DNA of 64,000 nucleotides from Glossina fuscipes (lineage: Eukaryota > Arthropoda > Insecta > Diptera > Glossinidae): positions 33,942,543 through 34,006,542 of the forward strand of contig NW_023998415.1 in the NCBI RefSeq assembly GCF_014805625.2, written 5' to 3'. Numbering within the stretch: the stretch's first letter is position 1; each line of letters begins with the position of its first letter. The notes beneath the pieces are model-generated. The model was not told where the DNA came from, ran no database searches, and was given only the letters and a program-made list of their open reading frames with translations. The position numbers were made by a program, and so were the translations under genes. This document shows positions 1 to 13,517 of this stretch, piece by piece.

Positions 1-1329
1 ATTAAACTTTTGTACTTTATAGGAGGATTAAGTTGAACAATATGTACACATTTTCTAGAAAATGCGTTTTATTAAATTTTTACATTCGCCCCATTTGCGA
101 AAGTAGATTACTAAAGTTATTTCATATGTACCTCTATAGACATCGACATCGATATGGACACACTTCTAACTATCATCGACTGAGTTAATTGAATGCAAAC
201 GAATGAAAATGATTTTATTAATCAATATGCAAAAAAACTTGTTAAAGAAAGTTGAAGTTTCCCCCCTTCCTTAGATTATAGAAAAATCGAAAAAGAAAAA
301 AAAAAACAAACCCACAAAAAAAAAAAAAAAAATTAAATAAAATCTTATATAAATTTAAATTTTATTTAATAACTTAACAATCTATCAGATATTGTATGAA
401 AATTGTATCAATGATTGAATAAATGATTCCAATGTCATTCATTTATATAAGAGTGCAAGTGAGTCTATATGACTTTATAAGTAAAAATATAGAGATTTTT
501 ATAATATATATATGCGCCTACGTTGACGTCCGGTATACAATATTCGTTCTTTATTTATAGCAATTTGTATAAGAGCATTGTAAAGGATTTACTTACTAAC
601 ATATAATGAGTTTAATATATCTATATAATCGGTCTTTGAAAAATAAACAGATAAAAAATGCTTTGTAAGTGGTAGCATGGGCGCTTTCTACAGCCGTTTT
701 GATTTGCGGAGTACGTGTGCGCCCATATGAAAGGTACAATAATCTCTCTTGTACTTATACATAATTACTTTTGGCATTCTAGTCCTAAAGGGAGATAATC
801 GTTGAATTATCTTATTTTTGGTAAATTTATTCGTATAGACCGACACTTTTTTCGCTTGCAACAATCAATATCTTGAAGTTGCTCGAAATCATTTTAAAAT
901 TAATTTTCCGCAACATTTTTAAATCGATAAATACGATTACGAGAGATGATGGGTCATAGGAAATTTTTAATCACTGATAGGCATATCAAGTTACGAGCAA
1001 AACGACAAAAAATAAAGTGACTACCAGCAATCGGTTTGCAATCAATTATTTTCTTAAACAATAGAAATTGCCAACAGATGCTTTTGATTATTTAATTAAT
1101 AATCAAGAAAGAATTTAATAAATTTTCTACGCAAAATAGTTGAAAGACGAAACAAAAAACTATAAGAATTAAATTGCATTCACAGCAAGAAATTATGTCC
1201 GAATGATTATTTACTTGCCATATACATACATATATATCGCAATTTCACATGACTTGTTAAAACATCTTGTAGATAACTGCGCTTAAGCTTGAAATCATAT
1301 TTATTTATGTACATCGCTTTATCATATTC

Positions 1330-1402
1330 TATGCCGATCATGTTATTAAATTATTATTCGGAATCACTTTCTGAATCGATCTAAGCTTATCTGTCTATCT
1401 GC

Positions 1403-1438
<36 letters not shown>

Positions 1439-1800
1439 CGTTTAATGTTTGTTCATGACATCTTTGCGTTCAACGTTCATTTCGCAATTTTTGTGGATAC
1501 ATTTTAAAGAGACTTGGGATAATTGCGTGTTTTAATTCAAGGCCGAACTATCATGAATAACTGTATTTTTCTATATGAATAACAGTAGTTGCATAACTGA
1601 AGTAATGCAAGCTATTTAACAACGGACCGCCGGCTATTACAATTTTTCCATTCGTTTTAATAGATGGAGCTTGATAGTAAAATTGGCTCAAGAAAGACGG
1701 TTCGTCCTTGGCCGCGAAATATATGTGTAGATTCAACAAAAGCGGACGAGTCAGACCCATAGGCCGGCAAGATTAAATCTATTCCGAATCAATCGGCAGA
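1330..1800 (+). repeat. Probable dispersed repeat family 1 copy with expanded CTGT tract
   Basis: GAATCACTTTCTGAATCGATC is followed by ten or so CTGT units (about 1398-1440), where other copies have a shorter GTCTGTCCGTC tract. Downstream, TTCAAGGCCGAACTATCATG loosely resembles other copies. The region 1551-1760 has an open minus-strand frame that I regard as incidental. Confidence 0.45.
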
Positions 1801-1941
1801 ATAAAAGATGACACTGTGTGTTAAGTTGTTTTTCTGAATGTTGCACACGTATCTACATCAACTTAGTGCACCTGGTCACAAGAACTATAGGTTGTAATGA
1901 AATGCTGGAAATCTATATAATGGCAATCTATATAGGGTAGC

Positions 1942-1994
<53 letters not shown>
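1942..1994. repeat. (GA)n microsatellite
   Basis: About 26 near-perfect GA units followed by a short A run. Confidence 0.95.
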
Positions 1995-1998
<4 letters not shown>

Positions 1999-3059
1999 AA
2001 AAGCAACTATGCGTCTCAATCAATTTTGTCTTAACGTTAACACGAAATGCTAAAAGAATCTTTGCACTGTATTAACAAGACTTCAGCTAAGACCTTTCTT
2101 AGTAAAGAAATCATTTCATAACCATGTGTAGATCTTTTGCCATAAAATTTCTATTAAACTACCTTAGTTGCGTATCCATGATAATTGTAGGTAAGCGTTA
2201 ATTTTTAGCATATAATGCGTTTACATTTAGATAATGTATTGGACATGTCTCTCTATTTTTGGCATAGAACGAACGAAAACATAAATATATGTCAGCGATA
2301 ATGCATAAACGAATGCATAAGTATACCGCAAAGTACGAATCATAAAAATGTAACATTTAAAGTACAAAAACCCTATTGAACACTTCAACTATAACTACGT
2401 GTATCCCTGAGTACAGTTTTATAGACCAAATGTAATTTCAAGTATCGTTAAATAAACTTTATGACACAATGTACAGTCAAATACATACGTTTTTCACACG
2501 CACACGTACCTGCATGTATATAAACATTTTTATATATGTATGCAGATAAATGCAATTGTATTGGCAGGCGTGTAGCGCAACCGAAATGGTTGTTAAACAA
2601 ATAAAACCAAAGCAAAAAATAGTTTACAAATATTTTATTTATTTGATTCGTTTTTTTTTGTTTTTTTACTTTGTTCTTTTCTCTTGTTTTTTTTTTTTTT
2701 GTTTCCATTTATTTACTCAACCCTAAAATATTATTTACGAAAACGTGAGACGTATTCCGAAATAATATATTGTGTAATGATGGCATTGTATCTGATAGTC
2801 GGTGCAGTTTAGCAATGGTGTGCTACGGAATGGCTCAGTCATTGTATTGTATTTTCCGGTCCAAGTATATAGTTTAACTATAATAAGTAACCTATAAAAA
2901 TGTACAAGTGTTGGTACATGGTCTACATGTCTCTTACGGGCTGAGTAACACATATATACTAACATGCATACATATATATTTATTGCCTACTCTCAATACG
3001 ATCCTATCGAAAAATTTCAAGCCTTTATTGTCTAAAAGAAAAAAAAAAAAAAAACAACA

Positions 3060-3063
<4 letters not shown>

Positions 3064-3093
<30 letters not shown>
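3064..3093. repeat. (TA)n microsatellite
   Basis: About 15 TA units after a poly-A and CAACAA stretch. Downstream to 3255 the sequence is A-rich. Confidence 0.95.
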
Positions 3094-3096
<3 letters not shown>

Positions 3097-4709
3097 AGTG
3101 TATAATCTGCAGCAAATTCATTTCAGTTTATATTAAACGCATGCATATGAAAATATTCACAAGTTATGAGAAAAAAAAAAAAAAGAGGCAAACAAAATAA
3201 ATAAAATTAAATGTTAAATTTAAAAAAAAGAAAAAGAAAAAGAAAAAAAAAAATATGCAAACTTTTGCCAAAAAGTTTTTCATTTTAATTATTTTACATT
3301 ATATTTAATAGAAATGACGATGCAGGATATGATGGCTGCCATAACATACATACATGCTATAAGTTATAATAATTACGATATGTTACTTATGAGTTTTATA
3401 ACATTTACAGGGCCGGCAGTACAACATGCCAACTTGCATGCGATCGCATGTATGTTTGCGCAAGTGATAAACCGAATATTCGAAGTAAATGAATCTTTAT
3501 ATAATTTATTATTTATTCATTATTGTATGCATTTTCTTTTTAATGAATTAATTAATATTCTTTTCAAAGATCCCATCATCAATGCAATTACTTATCTTCT
3601 ATCGCCTGTCGTATATTATTGAGCGACCTTATGGAGATGTCATACGTCACAAGGCAATTGCAAGCGAACTTTTCGCTTATTCTGAGTTTTAATCATAAAT
3701 TTTGTAGATTTGAAAAGAAAAATCACAAAGTTGTGATCATTTGTTCGGTAGAGCGGAGGGGTAATAAAGAATTGTTACTTTGTTGTTGTTGAGTTTGAAA
3801 AGAAACTTGAAAAGAAATGAAAAATCTCTTGCAATACTTTTATATGAGTTTACAGAAAGTGAACAGGGGCAAGTTTATACGGGAAGAAGGAATCAAGGAA
3901 GTGCGACAAGAGTGACGCATTACAAGTTGAAGATTTTCTCTTCAAGCAAACCCTACTATGAAAAATTATAAACGATGTGAAAATAAACGGATATCAGGAA
4001 AATGTCCTCATACCTTTAGTGTCCGATTTAAGAAGCTTTATTTCTTATATGTGCATGTATCAATTTAAAAGACATTTCGAACAATTCGAACAAAAAAAAA
4101 AAAAGAAACAACTGTAACAAGAAAAGACTCAGTCAAAGGCTCTTATGATTCGCATTCGCCAAAATACGGCTTCTATTGATGACCGCAAGCTTCTTGTAGT
4201 ATGTAAATGCACACTTTTAAATTTTCGCGGTATGACAAGATGATATATATATATATATATAAGGAAAAAACAAAAAAAGTTAAAAGTAGAAATTATTGCA
4301 TACAACAACATTAGTTGCGGATATGTTGTTGTACTAGTTGACCTTACCAGAAAATCCCCAATGATCGCAAGGTAAAGTTTTGCGATTTCTTTCATAGGCA
4401 ACTTTAGGAACTATTCGAAGATTCTTACTAAATATGAGAGTAAAATTCATGCAAAATTTATGTGAAACAAAATTGAATGTCATTAAAAACATGTATCAGG
4501 CGCCCTACAATCCTCATTTGCGTATTGCCCTTGGGCCCAAAACAAAAAAGCTGATACTGTTCGAATTTAGCAAAAGTAACTTTCTAGTCAAACATTTAAT
4601 TATTCTTCACCTATGCTTGTCACAAATTACTAAAAATTTAATTTTATTGTCATGTGAGGGCTTACTCGTAACTCTTATATCGAATAAAGTTAAAAAGCAA
4701 AGGGTTTTT

Positions 4710-4985
4710 TTGTACCCTACACAACATGTGATATAAGAGTATATTAAGGTTCTGCGTATGCATGCAACATTTATGAAGGATTTGAAACACACTCGACTTA
4801 AGCTGCTTGTGTACCCGTATCTAAAGGTCGAAATTTCGCGAGTTGTTTTGATAGAATTTGGTACATCGTCATGATTTCGCTTAAGGGCGAGCACTTTTAA
4901 AAATGGCGTGAATCGGAGCACTTTTTCGACTACTTCCAATAGAAGATCTCATTTTGAAAAACACTATAGTGTTTTTAACTATTGT
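4710..4985 (+). repeat. Dispersed repeat family 1 copy, forward orientation
   Basis: Begins TTGTACCCTACACAACATGT and continues with AAGAGTATATTAAGGTTCTG, GAAGGATTTGAAACAC and a GAGCACTTTTTCGACTACTT end. The central GTCTGTCCGTC tract is absent. Confidence 0.55.
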
Positions 4986-6734
4986 TGTTAACTATTGCTG
5001 CTATTCATCACAAAGTTCGACCTTTTTTTCCCATATAAAAGGTTACGTTTCGTACACAAACCTATCTGGAAGATACTCATCCGATTTCAAAATTTTATAA
5101 TTTCAAAATTTTTTTCATAGAAGGACTACTTTTGAGAAAGTTTTCTGATATTTTTCGTATCCCATGGTCCAATTTTTTGAATTGATATATGGAGTGATAG
5201 TAAAATTATTGCGGTTAATGGAATTCGTCGCTGAGTAAAACCACATTAGTGTAGTAAATTTCGTGAAATTATCTCAAACATTTCCACCAACCTGTAGACA
5301 CGGTTAGGTCGATTCGAAAAAACGATTTGATTAGTATTAGAAAAGGTCTATTTATATCAAGCTCTTGTAGGTCTTACATGCATATATTCGCATAAAATCA
5401 CTATCACATATTGTTGGATAGGTTAGAACAAGAAAGAAATGTTGTTCGGTTTCGGTCGAATCGATTAGCATTCATAGAAATAATATCAGTAAAATCACAT
5501 CTTCTAGTTACGTATTTAAAGCTTCGTACAAATACAAAGCGACTTTGAAAATGATGAATGCAAATCGTTCTCAATATCGCCCATAATGGAGCTGCGTACT
5601 ATACAAACATTTGTATCGATTATCTAAAACTTACGCGATCCGTTTGCAAAAACATGTTTACAATACGCTAGGAAGTATATCCCACTAATCTACATGGGGA
5701 TATTGATCTAAAATTTGATGTAAATTTTTTTAAAGGTCAGCTAAAAGGCCGGCATGAAAGTGATTACAATTCAGTCAACCAATGGCCAATTTAATAGAAT
5801 GTGTTTTGTTTTAAGGCGATACGAAATTTTCTTCAAAGCAATTAAGAATTTGTGAAGTTTTTGGGTAATTACGCCCATATCCCATTGTCCGTGTGTGCGA
5901 CAATCGATCGATTCAATTTAATCTTGAACTTAATTCGATGACGGTCGGCTAGAGGCCATTTTTGATATTCGGACACGAACGCCTTTCGAATATCTTTCTT
6001 TATTGAATTGAAAACCATTTGAAAATTGTTTTGAATTTTCATATTCATATTTGAGTTATCAGCCGATTTTTGTTTTGCTCTTTTTTTTTTTTTTTAATTT
6101 TAAAAATTGAATATCAAAGTGCTTTTTTATATGTAAAAGCTCAGTCGCCTTAGTTGATGCGGCATTGTCTTAGCTTTAAAGCGTGTTAGCGAGATTTTCT
6201 TTTGAAGCAACCGCTCAAGGCGACTTGCTTATATAAATTTATATATATTTATATCGATCTATTGACATCTTTTTTAATTTTAATTAAAAGCAAATGCAAC
6301 AACCACATCATTTCAAATGCATCGCTTCAATATATAAATTTATTGATCAAGAAATCAAGAATTCAATTATTATCTCAAGTGTACTTACGTATGTCGTGCG
6401 TACGTTTATGAATGTTCGCCTATTTTTAAATTAAAAAAATTGCATTTTTCAACACTTTCCATATGAATTTAAGTGATTTTATGACTACGAGTTTACATTT
6501 CTGGTGTAGTAGAGTAGTTGTGCTATGTTTATGTTTTTTAAGCAGAGATTTTTCGATCATCATCATTCGTTTACTCAATCTTATTAAGGATTATAAACGA
6601 AGTCAGCAAATGTATGCAATCCGTATGTGTATTAGCATTTGTACGAATTTCACTTGCCGAGTACATTCGTGTGTTTGCTCAGTTAATCAACAGCGCCGTT
6701 TAATCAACAGCATCGTTTTTATGTGTGACTGTGT

Positions 6735-6795
6735 GTGTGTGCGCGCGCGCGTGTATGTATGCGTATGTGTGTGCGTGTATGTGCGTATATGTGGT
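6735..6795. repeat. (TG)n/(GC)n microsatellite
   Basis: An interrupted GTGTGTGCGCGCGCGTGTATG tract that can adopt alternating purine-pyrimidine structure. It creates spurious Cys/Val-rich open frames. Confidence 0.9.
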
Positions 6796-6984
6796 TATGT
6801 ACGTGTTTTTAATGTGAATTGCATATGATATGCATAAAAAAAGAAGAAAAAAAAGCAAAAAAAAGAAAAGAGAAGAGAAGAACAAAAAACAAAACCAGTT
6901 CTATAAAAGGTGAATTGTAGTTCTGTGCATTGATATTGCTACGGTTTTTGTTATTGCTGCGTTACTGTTTATATTTATATTTGT

Positions 6985-7112
6985 TCGGCTCGCTGGCTGA
7001 CTGGCTGACTGGCTGACTGGCTGGCTAGCTGGGTGACTGGCTGACTGGCTGGTTGGGTTGGTTGGCAAGCTGGTTGGCTGGTTGGCTGGTTGGCTGGCTG
7101 ACTGTTTGGCTT
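6985..7112. repeat. CTGG/CTGA/TTGG minisatellite
   Basis: About 30 tetranucleotide units drift from CTGG-CTGA alternation to TTGG units. It is the most complex tandem array in the window and is imperfect, suggesting an older expansion. Confidence 0.9.
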
Positions 7113-7276
7113 TTTATGCGCGAATAATTTATGTTATGTATACGCCACGTGCTGTCATGGTAGATTAATGTGCGGAAAAGAACGTCTCTCACTTTCATGT
7201 TTTATATCATCATGTGAGCCAGTATGTATCATCCTTGGATAAATGTATATGCCTCTGTGTGTGTTTGTGCGTGTGT

Positions 7277-7279
<3 letters not shown>

Positions 7280-7320
<41 letters not shown>
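7280..7320. repeat. (TA)n then (TG)n microsatellite
   Basis: About 17 TA units run into TGTGTG. A (CA)n run of about nine units lies nearby at 7517-7534. Confidence 0.9.
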
Positions 7321-9370
7321 ATTTACTTATATATTTGTGTATTTACGTATTCGTATGTGTTCGAATTATGTACGTATGTGTATAAATGTATAAATATAAC
7401 TGCGGTTTGTTGTCATTGTCGTTGTTGTTTTCATTTTGGTTGTTAGCGGTGAGGGAAGTGGCAGTGGTCGCATGGTTGTTATGATCGTTTTGTTTTTCAT
7501 ATTTTGTATTTTATGCACACACACACACACACACAATTCTATGTATCAGTGTCAGCATATATGTATGTATTATATGTGTATATATTTACGTATAGATATA
7601 CGTACATATTTATGGGTAAGTGAGTTTAATATAAAGTTATTTAAAATTTTTGTGTCATAATTATTCATATTAATCGATTCCATGGGGAGCCAGAAAAATC
7701 AAAATAAATACTTTATATATAAAATTTGTTGTATTTATGTATATGCATGTATATATACATTTATACGAATGTATATATGTACGTGCATATGCAAAGCATT
7801 GTAATGAAAATTTATATCCGCCATATTAATGTCTATATTTTTACAGAGTTTTCGGCACGCGTACATAGTATTTAAAAATTACACATGCACATATATACGC
7901 TTCTATATATATATATATATATATATACATATCTTGAATGTACAGAAATGTACAGATGTAGAATGCGGTAAACGGATTTTTTAATTTAAATTGCAATTAA
8001 AATTTAACAATTCAATCACACGCACGCATACTTACATATATATATATATATATGCATGCATTCGCACATGTTGCTATGCTAAAGCATATGAAGACAAATA
8101 CGAAACTTTTGTTAGCCTTTAGGGCGAGTCTTTGATACACAAAAAAATCCTTTAGTTTCTTTGACTTTGTCTTTCATCAGCGTAGGTAGGCGTAACGTTT
8201 GAAAATTGTGCATATTAAAACAGTGAACGTTATCGGCGAACACATTATTATCATCAACATATTTACAGGCTTTCAGTTTCTTTGAAAATCTCCGAGTAAC
8301 ATAGCTGTGAAGAGAGCATTTGTCAAAGAATCATGATGAAGAAAAATTTATTGATAAATAAATGCTAAACAATTGAAAATATTTTTCAACGCAATACAAT
8401 GGAAGCTTCAGAAGTTATCATTTAAGATAATTTTATGTAAACTGATATATACCTCCGATTGTTTCGAAAGGCATGATTGGATTAAAATACCTCATTTCAT
8501 TATGTAGCGGACATAATGTACGCATAAAACTTCTCCTGTAATTGAAGCGAATTCGATAAGGAAAACAATAACAAGAAAAAAAAAAAAAACATCTGAAATA
8601 TTTTAATGGGCAGCGTAAAGTATATATTCCGGGTAAAAAGAAAAAAGAAAAAAGAAAAAAAAAAAAAAAAAATGAAGAAAAACACTGGCAGCCGCCACCT
8701 ATCATCATTGCTGACTCTACTTGCGCGCTGCTCATTTGAAATTTACAAGCCTATGTATGGGAAGCTGCCGCTATTACCCGACGCATACATACATTCACGT
8801 AAGTATTTCTTTACGTTGTCTTGGTAATTATGTTCACTTGAAAAGGTTTTTTATTTGTTTGTCTGCATATTTTTGCGCTTCTGTAAATGTCTATGGCCTA
8901 CCTGTCAGTCCTTATATATTTGGCTTGTCCTCAATTTGTTTTCTCTTATGGCTGTCTTGTATAGTTGCCTTTCATTAATTGACTATTTTTTAATAGTCAC
9001 TTTTCGTTGTTATTTTTCTTTCGTTTCTTTTTTTTTTTGAGAAGATACTCGAGTTGACATAAAAAGAATTTCAGTTATGTCCATGTGAAAGCGCGCTTTT
9101 TTTTTAAATATTCTTCATTCAGGGGCTTTGCTTTTTATTCATTTTATTCATACCTACGATATGTGTTGTCAAATAGGCCGTTTAACCGTCTAGGGCTGGG
9201 GATATAAAATTGCATATTTATTTAAATTTAAATATTTATGAAAATTTAATTACATTACATGCTCTCTTCTCTCTCTCTCTCTAACTATCTATCTATATAT
9301 CTATCTCTTTCATGCACATATATTATCTGGTGCATTTGTTCCAATTGGAAATTTTAAATGCACACGTATC

Positions 9371-9373
<3 letters not shown>

Positions 9374-9403
<30 letters not shown>

Positions 9404-9406
9404 GTA

Positions 9407-9440
<34 letters not shown>
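9374..9440. repeat. Compound TA microsatellite
   Basis: Two TA arrays are separated by GTAATTG. A T-rich zone extends to about 9562 and encodes only Phe/Tyr-rich nonsense frames. Confidence 0.9.
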
Positions 9441-9443
<3 letters not shown>

Positions 9444-10002
9444 TTATATATATTTTTATATTTTTTTAAATTCTTATATTTCTATATGTGCATATCTTTA
9501 AATTTTTTTCTAAATTTTTTAAAATTTTTTTTTTTTTTCTTTCTTTTTTTTTTTTTTTTTTTGCTTTTTAAGTGTGTACAAGAATTTTAAAAAATTATTA
9601 TAATCTTACGAAAGTGTTTCGCAATTCTTAAGTCAATTAACTTGGATAAGTTATGAGTGTGGTGCTCATGTTATATCCCTTAAGGCTTAGGCACAAAATT
9701 TCTTCTAACTCTTCTTTTCATCCCTTAAATTTGTCATTTTTTTTTTTTTTTTTTTTTTTTTTTCTTCTCGCCATTTTTCTATTACATTGTCTTCGTCTAA
9801 TAAAATCTCGGTATTAAGTTTAACTTAACTTGGGCGCATACCCATATATAGTTTGGAAAATTTTTAAACTTTTAACATAAATAATATTTTCACTTCATAA
9901 ATGTTCAGTTAGTTGGGTACTTAATAATAATTAGGCAAGCAGACGAACCGTGTATGCATGCATATGCATGCGAGCATTACAACGAAAAAGGAAAACTAAG
10001 AA

Positions 10003-10004
10003 AA

Positions 10005-10051
<47 letters not shown>
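10003..10051. repeat. (GA)n microsatellite
   Basis: About 22 GA units. A (GGAT)n run of about seven units follows at 10132-10166, and a run of 33 A at 10225-10257. Confidence 0.95.
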
Positions 10052-10055
<4 letters not shown>

Positions 10056-10225
10056 AATGAATAAAGGAAGAAAGTCTAAAACCAGAATTCTTATACACAT
10101 ATCCCATAAATGAAATAAACCAAAACGTTTAGATGGATGGCTGGATGGATGGATGGATGGATGGATAAGTGTGAACATATAACGTTTATATTAAAGATTA
10201 CGTTTTATTTGAAGTCTGGCCTAAG

Positions 10226-10260
<35 letters not shown>

Positions 10261-11189
10261 TTCGTTTTTGACAATGATCCAAATTTTTTTTTACTTTTTT
10301 TTTTTTTCTTGCAATTCTTTTATCTGTAATAGCGATTACAAAGCCGTTAGTCCTTTGTGGTTAACGCTGAACAATTAGCCGAAAAGGAACAACGTTTCGA
10401 ATTTGTTTTCATACCACAATATAAAAAGTCGTCTCATTGTTTTAATGGCGCTGCATAGTTAAATTTGCGAAAGATAGATGGGAATGAAGCTAAAATGCAT
10501 GCATACATATATGCATAAGCGAGTTTAAATTTTATATTACACGCGTACCCTTAAAACGATTCCTGCAAGCGCAACTATGTGTGTATGTATAAACAAAATT
10601 TTATACTGCTCCTTGCCATTTCCTTTCGTAGACGTATATTGTATAGATGCAGACAACAGTCTACTGGGAGGCGGCGTATTATTATTCTTGTTGTTATTCG
10701 AATTGGCTTTAAAGAGCGATCTCTTATCATAGATGCATACAAGCCTGTATGCATGAACGCAGCGGCGGGAGTAATCTTAACCATAACAATGTCACTTCGT
10801 GTATAAGTATAATATATAGAGATGTATGCACGTGTATTTACTTACTGCATGGCATGCATGTGTAATTGTTTAATATTTACGAGTATACTTAAGTTTAAAA
10901 TTGATTAATATTTAATTCTAGAAATTTTTCACATCCATCACTAGAGAGTGCAGATATATATATATATATATAAATGTTCTTATTGCTATTGTGACACTCA
11001 GAAATATGCATCGGGGACTATAGCGGAACATAATCATGCCATCTTATTAACAAAGAGTTTCTTTTCGTGGACAAGTTTTTCTTTTATTTCTTTTTACATA
11101 TATTTGTTTTCCTTATACACGTTGATGAATGTCACTCATCCAATGTCTTTTGCCTATCAGTTCTTGCTCTTGTGCATCACTTATGATGC

Positions 11190-11345
11190 ATGGGTATCTT
11201 AAATTTGTGCAGTTATACGCAACATCCAGAAGGACTTGCGATAGATCCATCTTGTGTTCAATCTAAATGAAGCAATTTTCGAGATATTTTGATAAAATTT
11301 ATTCGGATCAGACCACTTTTTCGATCACATCCCATATAACGATTT
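11190..11345 (+). repeat. Probable dispersed repeat family 1 fragment
   Basis: Shows CGCAACATCCAGAAGGACTT, ATTTTCGAGATATTTTGATA and CCACTTTTTCGATCACATCC in the forward family order, without the central tract. Confidence 0.4.
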
Positions 11346-13485
11346 ATTTCGATTAGTTGGTATAACTGGATAACTGGAGGACGACTTGGTAATAATTGTG
11401 CGAACAATAGATGCGACGGTTAACTTGACAATATCAGTGCATATTAAACGATAAGCTTTAAAAAAATCAAGCGATGGCAAACTTCTGCCAGTAAAAGAGA
11501 GGCTCAAATCGGTAGACTCAATTTGTTTGTTTTTTTTTTTTTTTTTTTATTAATCGATTCAGAATTATTTTATGATTCGATTTATATATGGCTGCAGTTT
11601 TTAACAAGCACGAGATATTTCGACGCATTCGAAAATGGATTAGATCGGATCATTTTTATGTTTTATATGTTAAAGAAGTGGAGAATATTACGTGCTTTGA
11701 AAAATAGGTTTGATCATATTCCGTCAACGTCGGTTTACGGTGTATGCTCGCTCTCGTACGAAATAAAGTCTTTATAGAGGAACGAGATATAATTTTGGAA
11801 AAATACTTCTTTGGTTTACATTATTTTAATGCGCTAGGACTTGGTTTCAATTTGTGAAAATCATCTCAGAACTCGTACGATTTGTAGTCCTGTATTCTGC
11901 TTTCCAATAGAGAGTCATCATCGATTATGTCTGCTACTTAAGTAATTCCCTTTTTTTGGTCTTGAGTAAAAGCTACAGTGTATTTATCACAAGCTTTAGT
12001 CATAGGTTAGGCTATTAATTTGGTGCTTGGAGGTCTTAGTTAAATTGCTAAACTGTCATATGTAGATAACTGAGTCCTCAAAACAAAGAAGCAAGGCAGC
12101 CTAACGGTTGGACCATCATATGGATCATCATAGCAAAGTTGCATAACGCTGGAGTATAGAAAGCAAAAATTTGAATAATAAAACTTGTGCTTATGAGATA
12201 ATGAATGAAGAAAATGATTGGAGGGAGCGCAGAAACCCTTTTTAAAATTTCCAAGCTTTCGCAGAGAATGCATTTATTTTTTGTAAGTTAAAAAAGTAAT
12301 AAATATACGGTCATGTATGGCGAGAAAACGTTTAACTCAGTTTTAATTGTGGGGACAAGGCTGGTCGCTAACATCATTTATACTTTCTAAGTTAAAAGAG
12401 TGATTGACGTAAAGTAATTATTTTAAATCTTCTATAGATCTTGTTTATCCGAATGCTATAACCGTTTTTGTTAAGCTTTGTTTGTTTCGAACATACACCG
12501 GTTAACCTAACGATATTAACACTTTTAACTTCTTCTTCCTATGGCAGATTCAGCTTTGGCTCGCGATAATGCAAATAATAGCGGATAGTAAATGAACGCA
12601 TAGAAGTAATCAAGTCCCGAATCGCAATACGTCATATAAAGTAAAAAACTTAGTTATAATCAATTTCGCAAAAGTTGTTAAAAAGTTAAACAGTTTTTTT
12701 TCAATTTACTGCAAGGACAAGCTTGTGGTTAACAACTGTCGAAGCTTCGATCGTCAACTTGTTTAAATTCCAACTATTACATCTACATCCATGAAAGAAA
12801 TAACATAAACACACATAGCTTACATAAGTAATGTTTTCGTCCTGCATAATTTGACAAATTTCAGATTCATAAGAGCGATATGGTTTGCACTTGGACGTGA
12901 TCAGTTAGTTATACTGTAAACTGTAAACTCTGAAAATGGTATTATGGGAAATTTGATTAATAAATTAATTCTAATCAAAACGATAGCTACCCCAACCGGA
13001 ACCTAATCGTGGTGTTGTATTTGTAGAGGAATTGAAAATACGTTAAGAGCAAGTGGGCGGGAAAAAATCATAAATATAGATAGATATACTAACGTGCAGC
13101 TATGCTTCTAAGCATCTTTACACGTTCAGTAAAAATGATCCCCAGTTCCCGCCTCAGTTCATAAGTCAAGACACAATTTTATGGTATTTTTTCAAAAAGA
13201 TTTATAAACTTTGAAAGTATTTCAGAACAATGCCCCCGCTATGTTTAAATCTAAATTGTCCGATTACGGTAATGTTGGGTTGATATCATCTTTTTTTTAA
13301 AGGTAATTTGCTGATATGTACCGTACAAAGAAAATGATAAATGAATTCAGTGAATTGTGTGTTTCGTTTCGGTGACTTTTTCCATTCATTTCTCTGCAAT
13401 TACTGTTGTGGACTCAGCAGCCTGAAATGCAACTCTTTCTATGGTGGCCTTTAATTAAGTCTGCATAATTTTTCACATATAACTA

Positions 13486-13517
<32 letters not shown>

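Noticed and set aside
3314..3622. Plus-strand 102-codon open frame
   Set aside because: Composition is typical of AT-rich non-coding DNA (Ile, Tyr, Leu, His rich), with no recognisable motif.
4129..4401. Possible minus-strand exon ending at TTCTG|GTAAGG
   Set aside because: The donor is fair, but the acceptor side is poor and the phase and composition do not fit the main gene.
6985..7112. CRISPR-like or regulatory tandem array
   Set aside because: Units are four bases long with no spacers, in an animal genome. It is a minisatellite.
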